A stretch of DNA of 64,000 bases, taken from positions 19,506 to 83,505 of the forward strand of contig JAGPNG010000001.1 in the NCBI GenBank assembly GCA_018052475.1, given 5' to 3'. This document shows, in pieces, positions 1 to 8,493 of this stretch. A program made the translations under genes and the position numbers. The stretch is from Candidatus Fermentithermobacillaceae bacterium. Lineage in GTDB: Bacteria > Bacillota > Sulfobacillia > Fermentithermobacillales > Fermentithermobacillaceae. Every line of letters starts with the position of its first letter. The first letter of the stretch is position 1. The notes beneath the pieces were generated by a model. That model had not been told where the DNA came from. It ran no database searches and saw only the letters and a list, made by a program, of their open reading frames with translations.

Positions 1-1182
1 GGTCTGGATTTTGCAAGTATAGTAATGCTACTTTGTGCCGAGATGGGTATGCCAGAGGAAAACGTGCAACCTGCAGTAGTCGAAGATGCTAAAAAGCAAA
101 CCGAACTATTCCTATCGGGAATCGAACATTCGATACAGGGCAATGCCAGCGAATATATTGCTTTGAGTCACGATAGATATCCGATGAGTCCTTCTTTCGC
201 GGAAGTAAGCCTGCCACTTTTCGGAGCTGCCGACATGATAGAAGAGCCCGTAGCTCCTGACTTAGAGACATATCTGGAACCTGCGGGAGCATCTTCATCT
301 TTACCGTTTCACGAAATGATCGGTGCGGAAACAGTGGAGAAGATCGCTCTACTGCACGAAGAAGTGCTGAACCCAGCGTATGAGGATTCGTCCAACCAGG
401 AGTCTTCAATTCCGAAAGTGCAGCTTCGTTCCGCGCCGGCACTCGGCGAAAACGCACAAAACCGGGCCGCGGAAACACAAGCGTCGCAAAAGAGTCTCTC
501 GGTGGCTGAACAAGTTCAAGTGTCTGAAGCGAAAACAGACACCGCAGCAAGAGATGACGCGATTGACGTGAAGGGGACCGCTTTTGAAACCAGGAATCAT
601 GAGGGGCCCGACCATTTCCTGAGAGAAGGTGACGATAAAAAGACCGGCCCGCCCGCGTCCGACGCTGCGCGAGGTAGGAACATGGTCTTTGAGTTGAACG
701 ACCATCTCCGGGAACCCGCCGAACAAGTGGATCACACATCGGATGCGGTTCACCGATCACTGCCCATGCGTTTTGAGAAACTGGCTGAATTCTTGGCAGA
801 AAAAGCTAACAGCCGCTTGCCTACAAGCATAGAACTTCGCCTGGACCCGCCAAGCCTCGGCAAAATGACTGTCTGGCTATCAGCAAAGGGTGACGAAATA
901 GTGGTGAAATTCGTCACGTCTTCTTACGATGCGCAACAAGCCCTCATGAAGTCTCATGATCAGTTGGCGCAGACTCTATCTGAAAAGGGGCTATCTCTGG
1001 CCGGTTTCTTTACAGATCTGGGAACGACGAATGGGCAGAGACACCATAGTAAAACCTTTGACGATGCTATCAAGAACCATCGCACAGGTCCGACACAGGT
1101 ATCGCTCAACACAGACGTTGATGAGACCGAGTTAGCGGGTCATTTGTCTATGGGTTATGGAGTATTTGACTATCGTGTGTAA
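1..1182 (+). CDS. fliK: Flagellar hook-length control protein FliK (5' end outside the window)
   Basis: FliK is the secreted ruler that ends hook growth by switching the substrate specificity of the FlhB export gate. The frame is open from base 1 and the first ATG (25) has no ribosome binding site, so the gene most likely begins left of the window. The middle is low-complexity and hydrophilic, typical of the FliK ruler region. The C-terminal ~110 residues carry the conserved hook-length domain: LRLDPPSLGKMTV followed by an alternating beta pattern and a helix with LAQTLSEKGL. The downstream neighbour is flgD after 15 bases, the usual order in Bacillota. Family assignment rests on that C-terminal domain and the context. 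Confidence 0.85.
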   Translation, partial: GLDFASIVMLLCAEMGMPEENVQPAVVEDAKKQTELFLSGIEHSIQGNASEYIALSHDRYPMSPSFAEVSLPLFGAADMIEEPVAPDLETYLEPAGASSSLPFHEMIGAETVEKIALLHEEVLNPAYEDSSNQESSIPKVQLRSAPALGENAQNRAAETQASQKSLSVAEQVQVSEAKTDTAARDDAIDVKGTAFETRNHEGPDHFLREGDDKKTGPPASDAARGRNMVFELNDHLREPAEQVDHTSDAVHRSLPMRFEKLAEFLAEKANSRLPTSIELRLDPPSLGKMTVWLSAKGDEIVVKFVTSSYDAQQALMKSHDQLAQTLSEKGLSLAGFFTDLGTTNGQRHHSKTFDDAIKNHRTGPTQVSLNTDVDETELAGHLSMGYGVFDYRV

Positions 1183-1197
1183 AAGGAGGCGACAAAC

Positions 1198-1647
1198 GTG
1201 GATTTAACAGTTCAGAAAGTCCCGACAGCGTCAAGTCAGTCTTTTGGCAGTTCAAACACAGCCGAAGGGCTTCAGGATCAGTTTATGCAGATCCTTCTTA
1301 CTCAGCTTAAATATCAAGATCCCATGGCTCCTATGGAAGAGAAAGATTTTTTCGCTCAAATGGCTCAGTTTACCACGGCCACACAAGTACAGGATCTTAA
1401 CGACAAGGTGTCGGTGCTATGCGACATGATCTTCCAAAGCGAGTACTCAAAGGCATTCCTTGGCGCTTCCAACCTTATCGGAAAGGAGTTCCAGGCAGAA
1501 GTCGAAGACGGGTATGTTTCGGGATCGATAGAAGGCGTCGGGTTCGTAGAGGGAAGGCTTGTAGTCCGGAGCGAAGATAGATTGATTCCATTTGAGAACC
1601 TCGTTTGGATTGGGGGGACCAATCATGGATCTGAAGATACAAAATAG
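1198..1647 (+). CDS. flgD: Flagellar hook cap / assembly scaffold FlgD
   Basis: FlgD caps the growing hook and promotes FlgE polymerisation outside the cell. The N-terminal half has the family signature: LQDQFMQILLTQLKYQDP at about residues 26-43, then DFFAQMAQFTTATQVQ. At 149 residues it is a short FlgD, close to the scaffold plus a small C-terminal beta domain (residues ~95-140), without the longer Ig-like domains of enterobacterial FlgD. It starts with GTG, preceded by a strong AAAGGAGG site. Its end overlaps the next gene by 23 bases, so the two are probably translationally coupled. Confidence 0.93.
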   Translation: MDLTVQKVPTASSQSFGSSNTAEGLQDQFMQILLTQLKYQDPMAPMEEKDFFAQMAQFTTATQVQDLNDKVSVLCDMIFQSEYSKAFLGASNLIGKEFQAEVEDGYVSGSIEGVGFVEGRLVVRSEDRLIPFENLVWIGGTNHGSEDTK

Positions 1648-2029
1648 CGGCGATTTGCGAGCATCCAATGTTAACCGGATACCTGAGCAACGTGAAAGCA
1701 AGAGACCGGATCTAGTATCTCAGGAAAACCGTTCTTTTGCCGAAACTTTACGCAAAGCGCAAAACGGGTTAGGGGTTAGACTTTCAAGGCATGCGGAAGA
1801 AAGGCTGAACCAATGGGGACAAGCCGCCAAAGAAGAATGCTTAGGGGAACTATCAGATGCCATGGATATCGCTCAGGCGAAAGGAGCGAGGTCCACTTTG
1901 GTCATTTCACAAGGAGCAGCGTTTCTTGTGGCTCCTCAGAGTAGGACCGTGATAACAGTGGTTCCGGAAGACAGAATGAAGGAGAACTTGTTCACTTCCA
2001 TAGACAGTGCGGTTTTGATGAGCAAATAA
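1625..2029 (+). CDS. Small flagellar operon protein (TIGR02530 type)
   Basis: This 134-residue protein matches what I know of the TIGR02530 'flagellar operon protein' family, found between flgD and flgE in many Bacillota. Supporting features are a FAETL segment, LSRHAEERLNQWG, repeated helices with an AKGARSTLVISQ strand, and the C-terminal pattern RTVITVVPEDRMKENLFTSIDSA with IDSA near the end. Its molecular role is not established; genetics elsewhere suggests a hook-assembly accessory. ATG 1625 was chosen because a G-rich site (GGGGGGA at about 1613-1619) lies just upstream and because an earlier in-frame start would overlap flgD even more. It lies inside the fla operon, with 98 bases before flgE. 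Confidence 0.8.
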   Translation: MDLKIQNSGDLRASNVNRIPEQRESKRPDLVSQENRSFAETLRKAQNGLGVRLSRHAEERLNQWGQAAKEECLGELSDAMDIAQAKGARSTLVISQGAAFLVAPQSRTVITVVPEDRMKENLFTSIDSAVLMSK

Positions 2030-2127
2030 GCATATCGTTCGGGGCCGGACCCTTTCAGGGAGGCCGCGCGCTTCGGACCGACGGAAGAAGCGCCCGAACT
2101 CATGAAAAGAAAAGGGGTGCAATAAAC

Positions 2128-3369
2128 ATGATGCGTTCATTGTTCAGCGCTGTGTCTGGGTTGAGGACACACCAGACCCGCATGGACGTAATTGGGAACA
2201 ACATAGCTAACGTAAATACACCGGGGTATAAGTCGAGTAGAGCAACTTTCCAGGAAGTGTTTAGCCAAACTCTACAAGGGGCGGGTTCTCCTTCCGGTAC
2301 GTCGACTACTGAACGAGGCGGAACCAACCCGATGCAGGTAGGTTTGGGTGTAGATGTGGCTAGTATAGATACTATCCAGACACCTGGTAATCTTCAGCCA
2401 ACCGGCAGATCGACAGACGTAGCAATAGAAGGCAACGGTTTTTTCGTGGCTCTAGATGGTGAGACAAAGGCGTACTCGCGAGTAGGGATCTTCTCTACCG
2501 ACGGCGACGGGATCCTTGTGGACTACGAGGGGAGAAAGGTGTTGGGATGGGTTGCCGACTCCTCCGGAGTTCTCCCAACCGATCGCACAGGAGATAACCT
2601 GACGCCTCTGTCAATACAGATAGGGTCAAACATGCCGGCCAAGGCAACAAAGAATCTGCAATGGATCAAGAACCTTGATGCAAACAGCGACGTGGGTGCA
2701 ACTAAGCAGTCGGCGGTAACTGTGTATGACTCTCTCGGGAGTACCCATACCATACTTATGAAATTCGAAAAAACATCAAACACCAACGAATGGTCATGGA
2801 CTGCGACGTACGGAAACAACCAGATCGGAACTGGGGTCATTGAGTTTGATCCGGACGGAACGTTACTTTCGCCAACTGCGGGTGCCACGCTTACCTTAAA
2901 CCCGACAGGAGGCGCCTCTCAAGGTCAGGCTATAACAATGGATTTTTCAAACCTGACCCAAGTGGCAGGTCCTACTACGGTAGAGTCGGGAGCAGTAGAT
3001 GGCTGGCCCACGGGCACTTTGGAGTCGTTTAGTTTTGACTCAAGCGGAGTAGTTTCTGGATTTTATTCCAACGGAAAAAACCTAGTCTTGGGGCAAATCG
3101 CTTTGGCGAACTTTAGAAATCCATCGGGGCTTATCAAACTGGGCAACAGCCTTTTTATAGAATCAAACAACTCGGGACGCGTGGAGATAGGCCCCGCGGG
3201 TACGTCAGGAAGAGGTACCGTAGCTCCCGCGGCCTTGGAGATGTCCAACGTAGATCTGGCCGAGGAATTCACTCAAATGATCATTACCCAGAGGGGATTT
3301 CAGGCAAACTCACGAGTAATTACTGTATCGGACGAGCTTTTACAAGAATTGGTCAATCTTAAGAGGTAA
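2128..3369 (+). CDS. flgE: Flagellar hook protein FlgE
   Basis: FlgE polymerises into the hook, the universal joint between motor and filament, after export by the flagellar type III system. The N-terminus has the rod/hook signature (MMRSLFSAVSGLRTHQTRMD, then NNIANVNTPGYKSS), and the C-terminus has the matching coiled-coil partner (LAEEFTQMIITQRGFQANSR, then DELLQELVNLKR). The central region contains the FlgE-specific insert (ATKQSAVTVYDSLGSTHT). At 413 residues the length is normal. The 98-base gap upstream holds AAAAGGGGTGCAATAAAC ahead of the ATG. I see no flbD between it and motA, which lies 27 bases on. Confidence 0.96.
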   Translation: MMRSLFSAVSGLRTHQTRMDVIGNNIANVNTPGYKSSRATFQEVFSQTLQGAGSPSGTSTTERGGTNPMQVGLGVDVASIDTIQTPGNLQPTGRSTDVAIEGNGFFVALDGETKAYSRVGIFSTDGDGILVDYEGRKVLGWVADSSGVLPTDRTGDNLTPLSIQIGSNMPAKATKNLQWIKNLDANSDVGATKQSAVTVYDSLGSTHTILMKFEKTSNTNEWSWTATYGNNQIGTGVIEFDPDGTLLSPTAGATLTLNPTGGASQGQAITMDFSNLTQVAGPTTVESGAVDGWPTGTLESFSFDSSGVVSGFYSNGKNLVLGQIALANFRNPSGLIKLGNSLFIESNNSGRVEIGPAGTSGRGTVAPAALEMSNVDLAEEFTQMIITQRGFQANSRVITVSDELLQELVNLKR

Positions 3370-3396
3370 CTGAATCTAGGCATGAGGTGAGACTAA

Positions 3397-4209
3397 ATGG
3401 ATAGGGCGTCTGTTATCGGCTTGGTATCGGGTATCGTCATTCTTGTCTGGGCGATAATGTCAGGCGGTAGCATCGGGAGTTTCTGGGATCCGGCATCGGT
3501 GCTCATAACAATAGGGGGAACTTTCACTGCTACTTTGATGAGCTATCACCTTGGCACTTTTCTTGAGGTGATGAAGATCGCCAAGAACGCTTTCACAGAA
3601 AAAGAAGAGAACCTACCTGGGACCATCAACACCATTGTAGAATTTGCAGACAAAGCGCGCAGAGAAGGTCTGTTGGCTCTCGATGAAGATGCAGACGCCC
3701 TGGAGGATCCTTTCCTCCAAAAAGGAATAAGGCTTGTAGTTGACGGAACAACTCCGGAACTTGTACGCAATATTTTGGAAACCGAGCTAGTGTTCATTAC
3801 ACAACGGCACAAGTTAGGGCAAAGCGTATTCGAAACGATGGCTGTCTTTGCCCCTGCTTTTGGTATGCTTGGAACGCTGATAGGTCTCATACAGATGTTA
3901 GTGAACCTCGATAGTCCGGACGCCATAGGTCCCGGAATGGCAACCGCACTCGTAACTACCTTCTACGGGTCACTCATTGCAAACGTGATCTGCCTGCCGA
4001 TAGCTAACAAGCTAAAAAACAAGAGCGCCAACGAGGTTTACGTAAAAGAAGCGATTATAGAAGGCGTCTTGTCAATTCAATCTGGGGATAACCCTAGAAT
4101 AGTCCAAGAGAAACTCAAATCTTTCCTGCCTCCCAAAGATAGGCTGGAGATTTCAATGCCTTCAAAAATGAGGGAGGTGAGCGGGCGTGAAACCTTGGAT
4201 GCAAGATGA
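3397..4209 (+). CDS. motA: Flagellar motor stator protein MotA
   Basis: MotA is the pentameric stator subunit that converts ion flow into torque on FliG. The 270-residue protein has two N-terminal membrane segments (about 5-22 and 34-52), a cytoplasmic loop with charged residues and RREGLLALDEDAD, and the two C-terminal membrane segments with the conserved PAFGMLGTLIGLIQML and GMATALVTTFYGSLIAN motifs. It overlaps motB by 23 bases, which suggests fixed stoichiometry through translational coupling. In this genome motA and motB are embedded in the main flagellar operon between flgE and fliL rather than forming a separate unit. Confidence 0.96.
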   Translation: MDRASVIGLVSGIVILVWAIMSGGSIGSFWDPASVLITIGGTFTATLMSYHLGTFLEVMKIAKNAFTEKEENLPGTINTIVEFADKARREGLLALDEDADALEDPFLQKGIRLVVDGTTPELVRNILETELVFITQRHKLGQSVFETMAVFAPAFGMLGTLIGLIQMLVNLDSPDAIGPGMATALVTTFYGSLIANVICLPIANKLKNKSANEVYVKEAIIEGVLSIQSGDNPRIVQEKLKSFLPPKDRLEISMPSKMREVSGRETLDAR

Positions 4210-4930
4210 AGATCCTCCGCCTCAGGCACCATGGCTGAACACGTATGCGGACATGGTTACGCTTCTTCTGTGCTTTTTTGTACTGCTCTTTTCTATGTCC
4301 GTGGTTAACGTTAAGAAATTTGAAGCCGTGATGTCTTCTCTGCAGGGAGCGCTTGGCATATTGGAAGGTGCACCGGTGCCGACTCCCAACGGCAGTCCTA
4401 CTGAGGTATTGGATGCTGGCGATCTAGTGGCGCAGATGCTGGCCAAGGAAATGGCAGAAATGGCGAAACTGCAAGAAGTTATCGAGAAGGAACTCAAAGA
4501 GTCCGGTCTTTCTGACAAGGTCGGAGTCAGTCTCGAAGAACGCGGAGTCGTATTGAGATTTGCAGACACGGTGCTCTTTGATGTAGGGCAGGACACCCTT
4601 AGGCCCGAATCTGCCGAGGCGCTTCAAAAGATAGGTGAGATCATAAAGGACTTGGATAATCCCATACGCGTAGAGGGACATACGGACAACTGGCCGATCA
4701 GCACGCCGAGGTTCCCTTCAAACTGGGAGTTATCAACAGCACGTGCCACACGAGTGGTAAGGTTTTTGATAGAGGAGGCAGGTGTAGAGCCAAGACAGCT
4801 GCAAGCCGCAGGGTACGGCGAATACTACCCGATCGAATCAAATGAGACTGCAGAGGGCAGGCAAAAGAATCGCAGGGTGGACATAGTTATTCTCAGGCCA
4901 TCCCTTTCCTCAGCTGAGCCGAATAGGTGA
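4187..4930 (+). CDS. motB: Flagellar motor stator protein MotB
   Basis: MotB forms the ion channel with MotA and anchors the stator to peptidoglycan. The single membrane helix contains YADMVTLLLCFFVLLFSMS, with the ion-binding aspartate at residue 22. The pattern after it is of the proton-driven type, which is an inference only. A linker (about 60-130) is followed by the OmpA-like peptidoglycan-binding domain with EGHTDNWP, NWELSTARATRVVRFL, GYGEYYPI and QKNRRVDIVI. It starts with GTG inside the end of motA. Length 247 is typical. Confidence 0.96.
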   Translation: MKPWMQDEDPPPQAPWLNTYADMVTLLLCFFVLLFSMSVVNVKKFEAVMSSLQGALGILEGAPVPTPNGSPTEVLDAGDLVAQMLAKEMAEMAKLQEVIEKELKESGLSDKVGVSLEERGVVLRFADTVLFDVGQDTLRPESAEALQKIGEIIKDLDNPIRVEGHTDNWPISTPRFPSNWELSTARATRVVRFLIEEAGVEPRQLQAAGYGEYYPIESNETAEGRQKNRRVDIVILRPSLSSAEPNR

Positions 4931-4960
4931 ATAGAACTAAATGGATAGAGGTGAACTAGA

Positions 4961-5398
4961 TTGAAGAGCAAAAAGACGATTATCATCATAGCCGTAGTCT
5001 TGGTTGTTGGTCTATCCTTAGGCTATTTTGTGGCGGCGAAAGCATGGGGGTTTCCCATGTTTGGCGGAACATCAGACTCCGGTGACCAAAAGTCTGAAAA
5101 CTCCAAAACTGTAACCTATAACTTAGGCCAGTTTATAACGAATCTCCTGGATCCCGGAAAATATATCAGGGTAACCATAGAAATCGAGATGATGGATGGC
5201 AAGGAGAGTCAGGAACTGCTGTCAAAGATTCCTGAAGTTAAGACAGACATATACGCCCTTTTGAGGTCAAAAACTTATGAGGAACTCATGGGCGAGACTG
5301 GGTTAAGAGACCTCCAGGTTGATGTCCTTGAGAGGATTGAAGAGAGATGTCCTGGCATAGTAAAAAACGTGTATTTTTCGGAATTCATAATTCAGTGA
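4961..5398 (+). CDS. fliL: Flagellar basal body-associated protein FliL
   Basis: FliL is a single-pass inner-membrane protein that surrounds and modulates the stators. It has a short cytoplasmic basic start, one membrane helix (about 6-28), and a periplasmic/extracellular domain with YNLGQFITNLLDPGKYIRVT and a C-terminal ILQVDVLERI-like segment followed by VKNVYFSEFIIQ, as in the family. The start is TTG at 4961, preceded by GAGGTGA. It sits between motB and fliM, 23 bases before fliM, as in many Bacillota. Confidence 0.93.
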   Translation: MKSKKTIIIIAVVLVVGLSLGYFVAAKAWGFPMFGGTSDSGDQKSENSKTVTYNLGQFITNLLDPGKYIRVTIEIEMMDGKESQELLSKIPEVKTDIYALLRSKTYEELMGETGLRDLQVDVLERIEERCPGIVKNVYFSEFIIQ

Positions 5399-5421
5399 GC
5401 GGTTGAAGGGAGTGAGATAGT

Positions 5422-6399
5422 TTGGCATTGACGCAAAAAGAGATCGAGGACCTGATTAACTCGATGATGGTTACAGGGGCAGAGCAACAAGAACCTCAAA
5501 TTGCCAAACCAAGATTGCGCGTCTATGACTTCAAACGCCCCGACAAGTTCTCCAAAGACCATTTGCGCGGGGTCCAGATGTTGTTCGACAATTTGTGCAG
5601 ATTCGTTACATCGTATTTTTCCGGTTTCTTTAGGATGACGGTGCACTCAAATGTCGAATCGGTAGACCAGATAACCTACGAAGAGTTCGCGAATAGCTTG
5701 CCCAATCCATGCGTCGTTGCAGTGGTCGAGTGGGATTCGCTTGCGTCAAATATGCTAGTTAGTTTCAGCCCGCAAATCGCGATTCCAATGGTAGACAGAC
5801 TATGCGGTGGTCCGGGCGATTCGCTTTCTCTCTCGAGAGTTTTGACAGACATTGAGTCAGCTGTGTTGATGCGAGTAGCTGAGACCATGACAGACATGCT
5901 TTCCGTCACGTTGCGCGAATTCAAGGTTGAAGAACACAACCTCAAAGTATCTTCAATCGAACTGAACCCGTTGTTCATCCAACAAGCTATGGCGCCTAAC
6001 GACGTGATTTTGTCTGTGATTCTGAGGATGAAATTTGGGGCTCAGTCCGGTACTATTGAGTTCTGTCTACCATATACGCTCTTGGAACCTATTCTGCCAA
6101 CTCTCTCAGCGCATAGGTGGTTCTCCAGAAGAAACGATGGAGACACACCGCAGGATAGTGCCGATGCCATTGATGCAATCAAACACATCGAAATACCTAT
6201 CTCCTGTACTCTCGGAGAATCCACCCTTACCATGAAAGACATTCTTTCATTGAAACCGGGTGACGTAATTGAACTTAACACCAGGACGAAGGATCCTGCG
6301 GTAATTAACATTTTGGACAAACCAAAGTTCAAAGCTGAGATTGGACGCATTGGATCGAGACTTGCAGCTCGAATAGTTTCCAGAGCGGAGGACGCCTGA
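5422..6399 (+). CDS. fliM: Flagellar motor switch protein FliM
   Basis: FliM is the middle layer of the C-ring switch. It binds CheY-P at its N-terminus, FliG through its CheC-like middle domain and FliN through its C-terminal SpoA domain. Residues 2-13 (ALTQKEIEDLIN) are the switch peptide in a somewhat degenerate form. The middle domain includes YDFKRPDKFSKDHLR and FFRMTVHSNVESVDQITYEEF, and the SpoA domain (about 240-318) contains LGESTLTMKDILSLKPGDVI. The start is TTG 5422, after GGGAGTGAGATAG. It is followed after 16 bases by fliN, whose own N-terminus carries a better switch peptide. Confidence 0.95.
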   Translation: MALTQKEIEDLINSMMVTGAEQQEPQIAKPRLRVYDFKRPDKFSKDHLRGVQMLFDNLCRFVTSYFSGFFRMTVHSNVESVDQITYEEFANSLPNPCVVAVVEWDSLASNMLVSFSPQIAIPMVDRLCGGPGDSLSLSRVLTDIESAVLMRVAETMTDMLSVTLREFKVEEHNLKVSSIELNPLFIQQAMAPNDVILSVILRMKFGAQSGTIEFCLPYTLLEPILPTLSAHRWFSRRNDGDTPQDSADAIDAIKHIEIPISCTLGESTLTMKDILSLKPGDVIELNTRTKDPAVINILDKPKFKAEIGRIGSRLAARIVSRAEDA

Positions 6400-6415
6400 A
6401 GGGAGTTGATAATTC

Positions 6416-6943
6416 ATGAAAGACGGAAGCCTTAGTCAAAGTGAAATAGAGGCTCTGTTACGAGAAGTAGAGGAATCCGAAAGTGTAATCACCGATGTTG
6501 CGCGAAGACCGAATTTGGAAGCATCAAGTGATGTGGAGGTTGACTATTCGAAAGAAAAGGCAGCTGCTGAGAAACAGGCAGAAAGCACAGATGATACTAT
6601 AGGTGCATACAGCCCGAGGAACCAGAAAACGGTTTCGGTCAAACCTGCGAGGTTTGAAGAATTGGAACCCAAATCTGCACCCGGGAGACTGGTTTCCGAC
6701 ATCGACCTTCTGATGGACATACCTTTGGCAATAGCTGTGGAATTGGGAAAAGCAAAGTGCTATGTAAAAGACCTTTTGAATCTAGCAATCGGTTCCATAG
6801 TTGAACTAGACAAGCTCGCCGGTGACCCTGTTGACATCTTGGTCAACGGGAAGTTGTTTGCTAAAGGGGAGGTAGTTGTCATAGATGAGAATTTCGGAGT
6901 TAGGATTCAAGAGATAGTGAACAAAGACCAAACCATCACATGA
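6416..6943 (+). CDS. fliN: Flagellar motor switch protein FliN with a FliM-type N-terminal peptide
   Basis: The C-terminal part (about 95-172) is a FliN/SpoA domain: DLLMDIPLAIAVELGKAKCY, then LLNLAIGSIVELDKLAGDPV, then VNGKLFAKGEVVVIDENFGV. The N-terminus, residues 6-15 LSQSEIEALL, matches the CheY-binding peptide of FliM and FliY. Between the two lies only ~75 residues of charged, low-complexity linker, with no CheC-like domain. At 175 residues it is longer than plain FliN (~100-140) and far shorter than FliY (~370), so it looks like a FliY without its middle domain. It lies between fliM and the fliO-fliP fusion. Confidence 0.92.
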   Translation: MKDGSLSQSEIEALLREVEESESVITDVARRPNLEASSDVEVDYSKEKAAAEKQAESTDDTIGAYSPRNQKTVSVKPARFEELEPKSAPGRLVSDIDLLMDIPLAIAVELGKAKCYVKDLLNLAIGSIVELDKLAGDPVDILVNGKLFAKGEVVVIDENFGVRIQEIVNKDQTIT

Positions 6944-6991
6944 GATGGTAAGTAACTCATAGCCATTCTTAACCCAGGCGGTTTTTGTTAG

Positions 6992-8161
6992 ATGGAGAAA
7001 AAAAGGGGGGATCCGCCGGGGGGTTCCGGCATACATATGGATTGGCACTCTTTAGTTTCGCCGAGTTTCAAAATAATAGGGTTCCTCGGATTGGTAATCG
7101 TACTTTCGGTACTTCTTGTACGTTTCTCCAAACGCGGATTCAACGCTCATCGACCTAGGGTCTGCCTTAAGATTGTGGACTCTTTACCTCTTGGAAGAGA
7201 CAAGGTACTTTGCGTGGTTGAAGCAGGTAGATCTATCCTTCTGCTCGGGCTCACCAACAATAGCGTCTCCCTCTTAAAGGAGTTTTCTCCCGAAGAAATC
7301 GAAGAAATGTCTAACCAAGAAGAAGGGTCAAATCCCAAAGACAAGACGACTTTCTTTGCGAAATTCGCAGAGAGTTTGGGAGAGCGAATGGATAAGTCAA
7401 GAAACCCAAAAACGCTCCTTATCCTCATCCTGTGCATTTGTACAATCCTGTCGCTATCTACTCCCGCGTTCGCAGCCTCTAACAACCTCGTGCCTAACGT
7501 GAACATTTCAATTGATGGAGAAGCTGCGGAAGGCGGACTTGTAAGGGCGATCAAGATTCTAGCTGCTCTTACAGTTCTTACGCTGGCACCTGCTATCTTA
7601 ATCCTGACTACCTCTTTTACGAGGATAGCAGTGGTGTTTTCTTTCTTACGAGCAGGATTGGGTACGCAGCAGACTCCGCCCAATCAAGTACTCATTGGGC
7701 TGGCCCTTTTGCTTACCTTCTTCATCATGACGCCAACGTGGACCCAAGTGAATGAGGAATCCATTGCACCATACATAGCGGGTGAAATAAGTGCTGAAGA
7801 GGCTGTCGCTCGCGGAGAACGACCTATCTTGGACTTTATGTTGAGACAAACGAGGGAAAAAGATCTCCAACTATTCGTTGAAATCACAGATAGTGATACA
7901 CCTCTAAATCCCGAAGACATGTCTCTTGTCCAGGTCGTCCCCGCATTTGCAATTTCGGAACTCAAAACGGCATTTGAAATTGGCTTCCTTCTCTTCCTGC
8001 CGTTTTTGGTAATCGATATGGTAATTGCATCTACTCTTATGTCAATGGGAATGCTAATGCTCCCACCGGTCCTTATTTCACTACCTTTCAAAATCCTTTT
8101 GTTCGTTCTTGTAGATGGCTGGGGTCTTGTAACCAGGTCGCTAATCAATGGTTTTAGATAG
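6992..8161 (+). CDS. fliP: Fused FliO-FliP flagellar export gate protein
   Basis: One uninterrupted 389-residue frame holds both proteins. Residues ~16-105 are FliO-like: a membrane helix at about 26-44, then RPRVCLKIVDSLPLGRDKVL and SILLLGLTNNSVSLL. After a charged linker (105-138) comes a typical FliP: a signal-peptide-like helix (139-161, ending PAFA-AS), then the export-gate core with TRIAVVFSFLRAGLGTQQTP, NQVLIGLALLLTFFIM, FMLRQTREKDLQLF and MLMLPPVLISLPFKILLFVL. FliO helps assemble FliP, and FliP with FliQ and FliR builds the export pore. A GGGAG site at 7378-7382 lies five bases before ATG 7388 (residue 133), so FliP could also be started internally. The fusion start could be ATG 6992 or ATG 7037; neither has a convincing site. 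Confidence 0.9.
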   Translation: MEKKRGDPPGGSGIHMDWHSLVSPSFKIIGFLGLVIVLSVLLVRFSKRGFNAHRPRVCLKIVDSLPLGRDKVLCVVEAGRSILLLGLTNNSVSLLKEFSPEEIEEMSNQEEGSNPKDKTTFFAKFAESLGERMDKSRNPKTLLILILCICTILSLSTPAFAASNNLVPNVNISIDGEAAEGGLVRAIKILAALTVLTLAPAILILTTSFTRIAVVFSFLRAGLGTQQTPPNQVLIGLALLLTFFIMTPTWTQVNEESIAPYIAGEISAEEAVARGERPILDFMLRQTREKDLQLFVEITDSDTPLNPEDMSLVQVVPAFAISELKTAFEIGFLLFLPFLVIDMVIASTLMSMGMLMLPPVLISLPFKILLFVLVDGWGLVTRSLINGFR

Positions 8162-8206
8162 TGGGCAAGGATACGGTTTCACGAAAATGTGGGGGGTGAT
8201 CTAGAG

Positions 8207-8473
8207 GTGACGCTGGATCAGGTTATCTCGATAGGAAAAGAAACGATTGGAACAACATTGCTGGTAGCTGCGCCTTGTCTAGTGATATCAGTTGTCGTTG
8301 GACTCATAATATCCATATTTCAGGCAACAACTCAGATTCACGACCAGACGCTTAGCTTTGTTCCAAAGATCTTAGCAGTTATGCTTTCGATGATGATATT
8401 TGGCGGTTGGATGCTAAAGGTAGTTATAGACTTCACTCAGAGGTTGCTAGAAAACTTGCCGGGGCTCATATAG
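8207..8473 (+). CDS. fliQ: Flagellar export gate protein FliQ
   Basis: FliQ (88 residues) is a two-helix membrane protein of the FliPQR export gate. Visible features are TLDQVISIGKETIGTTLLVA at the start, the first helix with LVISVVVGLIISIFQATTQI, the conserved QIHDQTLSFVPKI loop and the second helix ending FGGWMLKVVIDF. GTG 8207 was chosen over the in-frame GTG 8189 because it gives the family's usual length and has GGGGTGAT 7-14 bases upstream. It follows fliOP by 45 bases and precedes fliR by 20. Confidence 0.94.
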   Translation: MTLDQVISIGKETIGTTLLVAAPCLVISVVVGLIISIFQATTQIHDQTLSFVPKILAVMLSMMIFGGWMLKVVIDFTQRLLENLPGLI

Positions 8474-8493
8474 GTAAGATACGGAGGAAAGCT

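Noticed and set aside
89-760. Long minus-strand open frame of 223 codons
   Set aside because: It is antisense to fliK, lacks a ribosome binding site and shows no family pattern, while the + frame has a clear FliK C-terminus.
6416-6943. Annotation as FliY
   Set aside because: The CheC-like middle domain of FliY is absent and the protein is too short; FliN with an N-terminal peptide fits better.
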